A stretch of 29,875 nt of DNA from positions 1 to 29,875 of the IMG/VR virus record IMGVR_UViG_3300028025_002751. The stretch is one strand, 5' to 3'. This stretch comes from a virus. Positions 19,606 to 29,600 of the stretch are shown piece after piece. A model generated the notes under the pieces. It saw nothing but the letters and a program-made list of their open reading frames with translations. It was not told where the DNA came from and did no database searches. The position numbers and the translations under genes are program-made. Positions within the stretch are counted from its first letter, which is position 1. Each line of letters begins with the position of its first letter.

Positions 19606-22349
19606 TGCATACAAATCCTGTTAGAACACCACTGTCGTCAGTAGTTAGAAGTCAACTCCCTGAATTTATCAGGGAGGACTACCCAACATTTGTGGCTTTC
19701 GTTGAAGCCTACTATGATTACTTGAAAACACAAGGTGTAGATTTAAGTAACATTAGAGATATTGATATCACCCTAGAAGATTTTATAGTACAATTTAAAA
19801 AAGAATTAGCCTATAATCTTCCATTGGTAGTTGAAGACGAAAGATTTTTACTCTCTCATATAAGAGATCAGTACCTATCTAAAGGATCTGCTGCATCTTA
19901 TAAGTTACTATTCAAATTATTGTATGGTAAACAAGTAGAATTAACATATCCAAACCAATCAATGCTTAGAGCATCTGATGGTAGATGGAACCAAGAAATT
20001 TCAATTTTTGCTCAGGTAGATTATGGTGACCCAGATGATATTGTCGGGAAATTAGTTGACATTCAAACAGCAGGAAGAATTCTTCGTGTTCTTGTAGACA
20101 AGAAAGAACAACTAATTGGTGAAGTTGATAGAATTGTTAAAATCGGCAAATCATATGAGATAAATGCCACAGGTGCATCAAATTCAACCACTATAACAGT
20201 TTCTACAGCTGTGGGTATTGAAGTTGGTCAACTCGTCACAGGAAATAATATATTTGATGGGAGTAAAGTAGTTTCAGTTGTAGGCAACATAGTAACTTTA
20301 ACAAAAGCTACCACTGGTGTTGTAAATACTGCTTTAATTTTCTCCAATGAATTATACGAGTTCTTTTTAGATAAAAGATTCTTCGGTAAAATTAATGCTG
20401 GTGATTTAATAAAATTTAAAGATACATTCCAAGCTAAAATTTTACCAGCAACTCAAACTATCTCTATATCCCAACCTGGAAAATATTTTAGATTGGGTCA
20501 GGTTTTTGAATTAAAATCTGGTGCTGGTACTGGTGCTTTAATGAAAGTTACTGCTACCACAGAGTTTGGTGGTATTAAGTACGCAGAGTTAATTAGATTT
20601 GGCTTAGGTTATAACTCTGATTTTGCTCTTTCTATTCTTGCATCAAATGATGTTATTGCTGCTGGGGTCGTTGCTTCTGCAGGAACTGCAACTCTACTTA
20701 AATCAGAAACTTATTCTTCAACTACATCTGGGACTATTACTGCATCTCCATCTAGTTTAACTGTTACTGGAGTCAGCACGACTTTTGGCCAAGCAGGTGG
20801 TGTGGCTGTTGGTGATGAGATTTGGACTACAAATACTACACCATTATTAATTGGAGTGGTTAAAAGTATTGCAAGTAATACTTCTCTTACTCTAGCCTCA
20901 TTACCATCTTCGTATGAACCTGGAACTAGCATTAGTAGTGCTTATACTGCTCAATCATACACATTTAGAAACATTCGTTTAGTTGGTAGTTTATTTCTTG
21001 GTAACGCTGGAGGAACAGCCCAGTCATATACTAACAGACCAACCATTTCTGATTACACTGATGGGTTTAACGAACAGGGTTATATTAACTCGAGTGATTA
21101 CTTTGATTACTATTCTAGTCAAGGATTTGGTGCGGGTACGATTACTGCTTCTACAAGTAGTGCTACTGTTACTGGTGTTGGAACATCATTTAACACTCAG
21201 ATAAAGATTAATGACATAATTAAAAACTCTTCTGGTGTTCAGGTTGGAATAGTTTCTGCTATTGCTTCAAACACATCTTTAACATTAAGAACTAATTCTG
21301 CAGTAGCAGTAAGCGGAGGAACATATGATGTGTTTGCTCCATATGTAGATGGTAGCTATGTTGGTACTGTTCTTCGTGAATTCTCACTGTCAGCTGCAAA
21401 TGCCCAAACATTCTCTGATGAACCATCTGTGATTTATGTTAAACTTGGTGCTTTAGTTAGATATCCAGGATACTATGAAACAAACAATGGATTCTTATCC
21501 GACTCGATGTTTATCCAAGATAGTAAATTCTATCAAGCGTTCTCTTATGTTATTAAAATTGATGAGAGACTAGCATCATATAAATCAGCAGTTAAAACTA
21601 TGCTGCATCCAGCTGGTATGGCTCTTTTTGGAGAGTTTAATATCACCAATGATTTTGACCTTAGCGTTCAGTTAGAATCTTTAGTTAAATCTATGGGTAT
21701 TGGATTGGAAGACGAATTTCTTATCTTGGATGGTAAGGAATATGATATTTCTGGAAATCAGATAAATGGAATTTATTGGACTCTAACTAAGGGGTTTGTA
21801 GATGCAATTGATGTTACTAGTGGAGAATTAGTTTTTAAAACGGCAACCAAGAGATTTGGTGCGCAAGATGCTAATAGTTTCCTTGGGCACATTCTTAATG
21901 ATGGAGTAACTTTATCCACAGAAAGTGTTTCCCCCACTGATGCTTGGACTCACCAATTCACTAAAGTTTTACCTGCTGGCTCAAGCGCAGGATTTACCAC
22001 TGAATCTGTTTCTATGACAGATTCAGATGCTACTTTTAATACTGGTAAAAATATTAGCGAAACCTATAGTGGCATATCTGAGGTAATATCAAACTTTGAT
22101 ATTACCAAATTATTAGCAGATACTTCCATTATAACTGAAATGCCTGCTATAAGGACAGATAAATATCTTGGTAAACAGGTTGTTAACAGTTATGCTGGAC
22201 ATCTGATTAATGATGGGGTTACTATAGACCCAGAAAACTTAGCTAATCCAACAACAACTCTTGGCCAAATTTGGATGAATTCTTACCAAGGACAAGATTA
22301 TTATTCACAAGAATACAGTGAAGGTTTAACAGAAACCTTTACCGCTTAA
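19605..22349 (+). CDS. gp7: gp7-like baseplate wedge protein with inserted repeat domains
   Basis: In T4, gp7 is a long wedge protein made from the gene after gp6. This 914-aa protein has the N-terminus usual for the marine T4-like counterpart: QLPEFIREDYPTFVAFVEAYYDYL, VVEDERFLLSHIRDQYLSKGSAASYKLLFKLLYG, then LRASDGRWNQEISIF. The conserved body resumes with ELKSGAGTGALMKVTA and GLGYNSDF, and later DSKFYQAFSYVIKIDERLASYKSAVKTMLHPAGMALFGEF. Three beta inserts of a shared type lie at about residues 185-248, 376-433 and 511-565; the last two are clear homologues (GTITAS, TVTGV, then IASNTSLTL). The C-terminus (~700-914) is a Ser/Thr/Asp-rich tail. T4 gp7 is 1032 aa; direct identity with it is weak, so the name rests on order and family habit. 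Confidence 0.8.
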   Translation: MHTNPVRTPLSSVVRSQLPEFIREDYPTFVAFVEAYYDYLKTQGVDLSNIRDIDITLEDFIVQFKKELAYNLPLVVEDERFLLSHIRDQYLSKGSAASYKLLFKLLYGKQVELTYPNQSMLRASDGRWNQEISIFAQVDYGDPDDIVGKLVDIQTAGRILRVLVDKKEQLIGEVDRIVKIGKSYEINATGASNSTTITVSTAVGIEVGQLVTGNNIFDGSKVVSVVGNIVTLTKATTGVVNTALIFSNELYEFFLDKRFFGKINAGDLIKFKDTFQAKILPATQTISISQPGKYFRLGQVFELKSGAGTGALMKVTATTEFGGIKYAELIRFGLGYNSDFALSILASNDVIAAGVVASAGTATLLKSETYSSTTSGTITASPSSLTVTGVSTTFGQAGGVAVGDEIWTTNTTPLLIGVVKSIASNTSLTLASLPSSYEPGTSISSAYTAQSYTFRNIRLVGSLFLGNAGGTAQSYTNRPTISDYTDGFNEQGYINSSDYFDYYSSQGFGAGTITASTSSATVTGVGTSFNTQIKINDIIKNSSGVQVGIVSAIASNTSLTLRTNSAVAVSGGTYDVFAPYVDGSYVGTVLREFSLSAANAQTFSDEPSVIYVKLGALVRYPGYYETNNGFLSDSMFIQDSKFYQAFSYVIKIDERLASYKSAVKTMLHPAGMALFGEFNITNDFDLSVQLESLVKSMGIGLEDEFLILDGKEYDISGNQINGIYWTLTKGFVDAIDVTSGELVFKTATKRFGAQDANSFLGHILNDGVTLSTESVSPTDAWTHQFTKVLPAGSSAGFTTESVSMTDSDATFNTGKNISETYSGISEVISNFDITKLLADTSIITEMPAIRTDKYLGKQVVNSYAGHLINDGVTIDPENLANPTTTLGQIWMNSYQGQDYYSQEYSEGLTETFTA

Positions 22350-22370
22350 AACCTCAATTAGGAGAAATTT

Positions 22371-22838
22371 ATGGAACAATTTAATAAAGACAATATCGCT
22401 GCAACTGGAATGGTTAAAATCCTTCATCGTAATGCAGCAGGTGAAACAATTCGTGAGTTTGAAGTGCCAAACTTGGTAGTTACCTCAGGTAAGACTTTTA
22501 TCGCATCTAAGATAATTGCTACTACCAACTCACCAGTTTCTATGACTCACATGGCTATTGGTACTAGTGCAACTACACCAGACGCTGCTCAGGCACAGTT
22601 AATCGCAGAAGTTGGTCGTGTATCATGCTCATCTTCTACATCAACTAATACAGTTACTTTTACTGCTACATTCCCAGCTGGTACTGGTACTTCTACATCT
22701 CCTGGTATTCAGGAAGCAGCTGTATTTAACTCAGGTACTGCTGGCGCAGGTACAATGCTTTGCCGTACTACATTCCCATCTGTTGGTAAATCAGCTGGTG
22801 ATACTATCGCTGTAACATGGGTTGTTACTGTAGGTTAA
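22371..22838 (+). CDS. small conserved virion protein (155 aa), possible tail-fibre or baseplate part
   Basis: AGGAGAAAT precedes the ATG at good spacing. The sequence follows a pattern found in many phage structural proteins: REFEVPNLVVTSGKTFIASKI, MTHMAIGTSATTPDAAQAQLIAEVGR, VTFTATFPAGTGT, then GIQEAAVFNSGTAGAGTMLCRTTFPSVGKSAGDTIAVTWVVTVG at the end (key motifs HMAIGTS, EAAVFN, LCRTTF, ITWxVTV). The family is beta-rich and usually occurs among baseplate or tail-fibre genes, but the precise role is not known to me. It sits between gp7-like and gp8. A 20-28 bp gap on either side and a good ribosome binding site suggest it may be made in quantity. Confidence 0.75.
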   Translation: MEQFNKDNIAATGMVKILHRNAAGETIREFEVPNLVVTSGKTFIASKIIATTNSPVSMTHMAIGTSATTPDAAQAQLIAEVGRVSCSSSTSTNTVTFTATFPAGTGTSTSPGIQEAAVFNSGTAGAGTMLCRTTFPSVGKSAGDTIAVTWVVTVG

Positions 22839-22866
22839 TCAACTTTTTACATTTAGGGTAGAGTAA

Positions 22867-25800
22867 ATGGTAGCTTCTTCATCTTCGATAGTTCCACCAA
22901 GTAGTGGTACAACATCATCTTCATCTCTAATAAAAACTATTCTGCACAAATCTCTTGCAGAAGGTGTATACAGAGATGTGGTAACAAGAAGTTCTAATTA
23001 CTATTATTTCTTGGGTAAAACATTAGCTTGGGATGATGAAACTGCTCCACCTTATCCTATCGATAGCTATGCTTATGAAAGAGCAGTTCGTAGTGAAATT
23101 ATCACTATGAAGCAAATTGGTCCATCAGATGTATGTTTTGTTATCCCAAGATATGATTGGATATCAGGTGTTGTTTATGATATGTACGATGACGAGTATT
23201 GCAATCAAATTATTGGTATCGATATTATTTCTGGGGGTTCTAGTTATAATACTCTTCCAACTATTACAATAACTGGTGGTGGTGGAACTGGTGCAGAATA
23301 TACTCCAGTTGTTTTAGATGGTCAGATTATTGGTGTTGATTTAGTTTCAAGAGGAACTGGATATACTTCTGTTCCTACTGTAACAGTCACTGGTGGTTCT
23401 GGTGGTTCTGGAGCAAACTTACAAGCAATATTAAACCTGTCTTACTCTGGTGAAAATAATATTGAAGATACTATCTTTTATGTTATGACAGATGATTATA
23501 ATGTATACAAATGTCTAGACAATAATAATAATTCTTTTTCTATAGTAAAACCTTCTGGAACATCTGTAACTCCTATTACTACTTCAGATGGATACATCTG
23601 GAAGTATATGTATAATGTGCCTATCAATTTGAGAAACAAATTCTTAAGCGCAGAACAAATTCCAGTTTCTTCAGCATTAACAAACCAATTTTACTCAAAT
23701 GGTAGTTTAGATAGTATCGCAATTACCAATAAAGGTACTGGATACACTGGAGCATCAATTTCAGTAACTGGTGATGGTTACCGAGAAGAAGATCCAGTAT
23801 TCTTAAACACTGTAACTCCAGTAACTATTACCTCGGCTGGTATTAATTATTTCACTGCACCAACTGTAACTTTCGGTGATCCTATTAACAGTGCAACTCT
23901 ATTCATTGCTAATAGTGGAGTTATCATTGGGCAAAAATTATATAACTCTGTTGGAGATTTCTTTGAGGTATATTCTCCAGGAACTTTATCAGCACTAGAG
24001 CCAACTCACCGATTTGGAATTGTTAAGAACGGTACTGCTTCTTTAAAGTATGTTGGTACACGAGCAAAGGGTACTGCTACTCTTGGAACTAGCACTATAT
24101 CTTTAGCTTCTGGAACAGTTTCTACTGCACTGACTACAAATCTTATAACTGTTAGTTCTACTGCAGGTTTTTATGCTGGTCAGCGCATTGTATTTGGTAC
24201 AACTATTGGCACTATTGTTTCTGGAACTACTTACTACATTTTAACTGTACCTAATTCTACAACTTTAACTATTACTGCTAGTATTGGTGGCACTGCTAAA
24301 ACTATGTCTGCCGCAACTGGAACATCTACTGTTACTGTTACCAGTGGATTTGTTTCTGGCGTAACACCAGTTGGAGCAGTTAGAGAAATTAATTTAACTT
24401 CTGCAGGAACTGGATATACTACACCACCTACAGTTAATTTTTCTGGTGGTGGTGGTTCTGGAGCAACTGCAGTTGTTAAAATGAATACTGTTTCTGGTAG
24501 TGTTTTATATGCTACTGTTACAAATATTGGAGATAACTATTCTAGCGACCCAACTGTAACTTTTGGAACTGCATGGTCTTCAGAAGGACAGGTTCAACTT
24601 TCTGACCAAATTTTTGCTAGTAATAGATTATATACTGTTACAACTGCTGGTACTCAATTAAATATTACACAAGCAACTTATACAGGTAAATCAGTTTCTG
24701 TTACTGCAAGAGATACTGCTCCATCGTGTTTAGCATTCTCAACTGATGGAACAAAGATGTTTGTTCTTGGAGATACTGATAATAATGTGATTGTTTATAA
24801 TCTTTCTTCAGCATGGGATGTATCTACTGCAGTATTCTCATATGAATCTGGAGCACTAGCCACAGAAACTGTTCCAGTAGGTATTGCATTCTCCAGCGAT
24901 GGATTAAAGATGTTTGTTGTTGGACAGTCTGCTGACTTGGTTCAAGAATATACACTGGCCACTGCTTGGACTATCTCAACTTCTGCGCTAACTACATCTG
25001 CCACATTTTCTATTGCTGCTGAAGATACTACTACTGGTGGTTTAGCATTTAGTGCTGATGGAACAAAAATGTGGTTAGTTGGCGCAACTGCCGATGCTAT
25101 TTTTCAATATACGCTAGGTACAGCTTGGACTATTACTACTGCCACATATAGTACATCTTTTAGCGTTGCGAGTCAAACTACTAACCCAGTAGATATTGCT
25201 GTTACTGCTGATGGTAAAAACATGTTAGTTACTGATGCAACTACTGACTATATTTACCAGTATACTTTAGGTACTGCCAATTCAGTTGCTACTGCACTAT
25301 ATACAAATCAGTTTTATATTGGTGGGCTTGAGAGCAGTGGTTCTGGTCTTGCACTGCATCCAACCAATGCATATATGTATATTGTTGGTAGCGCAAACGA
25401 TACTGTATATCAATATCAAAATTTACTAGTATCTAAATTAGGTACTGTTGCTCCATCACATACTAGTGGTACAGCTACTAATGGTGATGTTATTTTAACT
25501 TATGCTGGAATTGCTGCATCTGGGTCTGCAATTCGTAGGTTCGGTGCTGGTTATTCTACTAACCCATCAATAACATTCACTAGTGTTGATCAAGGTTCTG
25601 GTGTAGTAGGTGTTGTTAATGTTGACAAATCAAATGCTAAATTATTACCTATTATTGATGGTGGGCAGGTAGTTGGAGTTACTGTTGAAAATGCTGGTAC
25701 TGGATATACTGCAGCAACTCTTGCGGTTTCTGGTACAGGAACTAATGCCACTATGCAAGCAGATTTAAATCTTGGAGATATTAAATCTTTGCAGGCTAAT

Positions 25801-26568
25801 AATGAGATTTTAACAACCTCTGGAACTATTAATGCAGTTAAGTTAATTTCTGGTGGATATGGTTATGGTGTGGCTACTATTACAATTAATGGAGATGGCA
25901 CTGGCGCAACAGCCACAGCTTCTATTAATACTGCCACAGGTAGAATAACTAAAATAAATATAACAAATCCTGGACAAAATTATACATGGGCAGATATTGT
26001 AATAGCAGGTAATGGAAAAGCTGGAACTGCTAGAGCAATTATTTCTCCTTACGGTGGACACGGTAAAAATGCTCCTGATGAATTATTTGCTAGAACATTA
26101 ATGTTTTATTCTAATGTATCAAACGATTTAAATCAAGGTGTTACCGTTAACAACGATTATCGACAACTGGGTATTATTAAAAACCCAAGATCATTCTTAG
26201 ATAATACTCGTTATCAGAATGTTATTGGATCAGGATGTTTCTTATTACAGGGATCTATTAATACAACATATTTCCCCAAAGATACAAATTGTACTGTAGC
26301 AAGAAGTGTTAGTGGAACTACATATTATAGAAAATATAGAGTAGTTTCATCTAATTCAAACTCAGTATTAATTCAATCTTTAGATAATGATGTCCCACAA
26401 TTGAACGATACTTTCACTAATGCTGCATCACAAACCTTTACTGCTACTAATGTAACATCACCAACAGTGGATAAATATTCTGGACAGTTAATGTTTATTG
26501 ACAATAAAGCTGGATTTACTCCATCTGATGATGAGACTGTGACGCTTAGAACTGTTATAAGATTCTAA
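22867..26568 (+). CDS. gp8: greatly enlarged gp8-like baseplate wedge protein
   Basis: T4 gp8 is a 334-aa wedge protein; this one has 1233 residues. gp8 sequence is visible in pieces: YRDVVTRSSNYYYFLGKTLAWDDETAPPYPIDS (~37-70; key APPYPIDS), CFVIPRYDWISG (~92; T4 AVIPRRDWG), VMTDDYNVYKCLDN and TSDGYIWKYMYNVP (~195-255; T4 GDGYVWEYLFEIP), and at the end LDNTRYQNVIG, SGQLMFIDN (T4 SGEMIYMEN) and TVTLRTVIRF (T4 EINILFTF). Between these lie about ten Gly-rich beta units of the GTGYTxxPTVTxxGG kind, an all-beta segment (~400-480), and a propeller-like module of five ~52-residue repeats (~614-851; GLAFSADGTKM style). The inserts presumably decorate the wedge surface. AGGG lies about 9 bp upstream. 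Confidence 0.88.
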   Translation: MVASSSSIVPPSSGTTSSSSLIKTILHKSLAEGVYRDVVTRSSNYYYFLGKTLAWDDETAPPYPIDSYAYERAVRSEIITMKQIGPSDVCFVIPRYDWISGVVYDMYDDEYCNQIIGIDIISGGSSYNTLPTITITGGGGTGAEYTPVVLDGQIIGVDLVSRGTGYTSVPTVTVTGGSGGSGANLQAILNLSYSGENNIEDTIFYVMTDDYNVYKCLDNNNNSFSIVKPSGTSVTPITTSDGYIWKYMYNVPINLRNKFLSAEQIPVSSALTNQFYSNGSLDSIAITNKGTGYTGASISVTGDGYREEDPVFLNTVTPVTITSAGINYFTAPTVTFGDPINSATLFIANSGVIIGQKLYNSVGDFFEVYSPGTLSALEPTHRFGIVKNGTASLKYVGTRAKGTATLGTSTISLASGTVSTALTTNLITVSSTAGFYAGQRIVFGTTIGTIVSGTTYYILTVPNSTTLTITASIGGTAKTMSAATGTSTVTVTSGFVSGVTPVGAVREINLTSAGTGYTTPPTVNFSGGGGSGATAVVKMNTVSGSVLYATVTNIGDNYSSDPTVTFGTAWSSEGQVQLSDQIFASNRLYTVTTAGTQLNITQATYTGKSVSVTARDTAPSCLAFSTDGTKMFVLGDTDNNVIVYNLSSAWDVSTAVFSYESGALATETVPVGIAFSSDGLKMFVVGQSADLVQEYTLATAWTISTSALTTSATFSIAAEDTTTGGLAFSADGTKMWLVGATADAIFQYTLGTAWTITTATYSTSFSVASQTTNPVDIAVTADGKNMLVTDATTDYIYQYTLGTANSVATALYTNQFYIGGLESSGSGLALHPTNAYMYIVGSANDTVYQYQNLLVSKLGTVAPSHTSGTATNGDVILTYAGIAASGSAIRRFGAGYSTNPSITFTSVDQGSGVVGVVNVDKSNAKLLPIIDGGQVVGVTVENAGTGYTAATLAVSGTGTNATMQADLNLGDIKSLQANNEILTTSGTINAVKLISGGYGYGVATITINGDGTGATATASINTATGRITKINITNPGQNYTWADIVIAGNGKAGTARAIISPYGGHGKNAPDELFARTLMFYSNVSNDLNQGVTVNNDYRQLGIIKNPRSFLDNTRYQNVIGSGCFLLQGSINTTYFPKDTNCTVARSVSGTTYYRKYRVVSSNSNSVLIQSLDNDVPQLNDTFTNAASQTFTATNVTSPTVDKYSGQLMFIDNKAGFTPSDDETVTLRTVIRF
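24706..25419 (+). repeat. five ~52-codon propeller-like repeats inside gp8
   Basis: Repeats begin near 24721, 24880, 25036, 25189 and 25345. Each has a strand like xLAFSxDGTKMFVxG, then DNxVxxYxLxTAW and a Thr/Ser-rich strand. Spacing of 51-53 codons and this strand order are like the blades of a beta-propeller. They diverge at DNA level, so they are not a recent tandem expansion. Confidence 0.75.
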
Positions 26569-26575
26569 CTAAATA
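26569..26575 (+). promoter_or_regulatory. possible late promoter (CTAAATA) before the DUF4815-type gene
   Basis: CTAAATA directly after the gp8 stop, 28 bp before the ATG at 26604. This leaves a short leader that contains AGAGAAG as a ribosome binding site. Position and leader are what is expected of a T4-type late promoter. Confidence 0.5.
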
Positions 26576-26603
26576 GAGAACTAACCAAGAGAAGATTAAA
26601 ACA

Positions 26604-29600
26604 ATGGCCATCGACTTTAATACTGAACCTTACTACGACGATTTTGACGAAACTAAGAAGTTTTATAAAATCTTGTATCGCCCAACATTTGCTGTTCAGG
26701 CGAGAGAACTTACTCAAATGCAGACTATTCTGCAGAAACAAATCACTCGTTTTGGATCTCATGTATTCAAAGAAGGAGCCATGGTCATTCCTGGTAATTC
26801 TTCTGTTGATACTAATATCGGATATGTTAAATTAGAATCTTCTTATAATTCTATCCAAGCAGATACTGTGGTAGAATCTTATGTTGGTAAAGTTATTGAA
26901 AACACAACTGGCTTACAAGCAGAAGTTATACATTATTCTACATCACAAGCTGGTGATCCTCCTACCTTATTTGTAAAATATAAAAATTCTGGTAGCACTG
27001 GAACAAGCAAAGTGTTTGCAGCATCAGATATTTTAACTGATGTAGATACAGAAATTAGTTCAGTACAAGCATTAGCATCTTCTCCAGTTGGTGTTGGTTC
27101 TATTGCAGAAATCAAACTTGGTGTTTATTACATTAAAGGGCACTTTGTTCTAGTTGAACCACAGATAATTATTTTAGACAAATATAGCAATACTCCAACA
27201 TATCGTATTGGTCTTGTTGCAACTGAATCTATTCTCACTTCTGAAGAAGACGAAACTCTATTTGATAACGCACAGAACTCGTTTAACTATGCTGCTCCAG
27301 GTGCGCATCGTTATTCCATTGATGCAACGCTAACTAAATTTTCATTGGATAGCGTTCTTGATATTGACTTTATTGAGTTAATTAGAACTGGTGATGGTGC
27401 TATCCAGCGTGGTACAAACAAAACAGAATATTCTATTCTACAACAGGAATTTGCTCATCGCACATATGATGAGTCTGGCAATTATACTGTTAAGAATTTT
27501 GAAATTGATGTTCGTGAGTATAGAAATAATAATCGTGGTGCATGGGCTGCATCAAAATATTACATAACAGGTGATGTTGTTACAAATAATGGTAACACTT
27601 ATGTTGCTAAAGATAATGCACAATCTGTTAATAATGGCGCAGCAACTCCAGGTCCAATCCACACATCTGGTGTTGCTCAAGATGGTTCAGGAACAGGTGT
27701 TACATGGGAATGGAATCCGTCACCATTCTATAATCGTGGTGTATTTGCACCATCTGATGCTCAAGATGTAGCAGCTAACCTACTCAACGAAAAAAAATTG
27801 GCAATTGGTTTAGAGCCTGGAAAGGCATATGTTCAAGGTTATGAAATTGAAAAACCATCAACCAGTTATGTGGCAGTAGAAAAAGCCAGAGAAAGTATTC
27901 AAGTAACTTCTCAGGCATTACAAACTACTGTTGGTAACTATGTAACAATTACCAATCTTTGGGGTGCTCCTCCGATCGGAGACTTTTCTTCTGTTACGCT
28001 GTATGATAGACCAGTTGTTACTGGTGGTACTGCACCAAGTGGATCTACTGTAGTTGGAACTGCACGAGTTCGTTTTATTGAGTGGGATAGTGGTTCTAAT
28101 CCAGGATCTTCAGCAGCCATCTATAAACTATCTTTATTCGATGTTAAGATGAATGGTAACTTTGACTTTAATCGTAAAGTAAAGGCATTCTTCTTTAGTG
28201 GCGGATCTGCTGCTACAAGTTTTAGCGCAGATATTAGTCCGATACTAACTATAACTCGTGGTTCTGGAACTTCTGTAGCAACCAGTGGTTCTACAACTCC
28301 AGCAGCAGGTGTTTTCATTAAAGGTTCTGGTACAACATTCCAGACTGATTTTGTAGCTGGAGATATTGTTTCTTTCGGTGGCACAAAACGAAGAGTTGTT
28401 GCTGTTACAGCGCAAGACGAAATGGAAGTAGATTCTTCAATTACTATCGTAGATAAAACTGCTGATAGATTATCTACTAAGATCATTGAGCCAGAATCTA
28501 CATCATTGGTGTATCAATTACCTCAATTTGCAATTAAATCTGTAAAAGCTGCAGATGGTTCTACAATTTCTAACTACACAGTTTACCAAAGATTTTCATC
28601 GACATATACTGGTTCTTCTCTAACATTTACAGTTAATAGTGGCGCAACATTCGCATCAACTGCAGACACTGATAACTACATTATTGTTAACTCTAGTACT
28701 GGTACAGTTCTTTCTACATCTCAGTATAGTATTACTGGTACTGGAACTGTATCTATCACAGTATCATTTACTGGTGGTGTATCTAGTAGTAATAACATTA
28801 CGCTTATTTGTGCAATTAATAAAACTGGTGCCAATGTCACTAGAAAAACTAAAACTCTAGTTCCAGCAGCAGTCGCAACATTTACTGCACAAGGTGAAGC
28901 ACAGGCTACAGAAGTGCTATTGGGTAAGGCAGATGGATATCGACTAGTCTCTGTTAAAATGAGAAGTGGAACATTCTCTGCTCCAACTGGTGGATACACT
29001 ATTGATATTTCAGATCGTTATGACTGGGATAACGGACAAAGACACACTCACTATGATCTAGCCAGATTAGTTCTTAAGAATTCTTATGCCCCACCAGAAG
29101 CACCAATTGAAGTAACATTTGATTACTTTACGCATGATGCTGGCGACTATTGTACTGTTGACTCTTATGTCGCAGGGCAAGTTAGTTACACAAATATCCC
29201 ATCATTTATGGGTGTGTCTTTAAGAGACTGTGTAGATTTTAGACCAATTATTGCTGATAGTGGATTAACATTTAGCTCTACAAACACATTAGTACCTAAA
29301 AGAGGTATTGATTTTATCACTCATTATTCATACTATCTTTCTAGAAAAACTAAAATTGCGGTAGACTTTGCTGGTGAATTTTTCCCGATTGATGGTGTGT
29401 CATCATTAAATCCAGGTGAACCACTAGATCCTACTCTTGGATTAGTTTTATATACATTGACTTTAGAACCATACACATTTGGAACTAATAGTAATAATGT
29501 TCAAATTAATAGAATTGATAACAAACGATACACTATGCGTGATATCGGTAAACTAGAAAAAAGAATTGACAATCTTGAGTATTATACATCTCTATCATTA

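Noticed and set aside
28121-28486. A 121-codon - strand frame near the right end
   Set aside because: It is antisense to the open DUF4815-type frame, which is continuous with family motifs on both sides.
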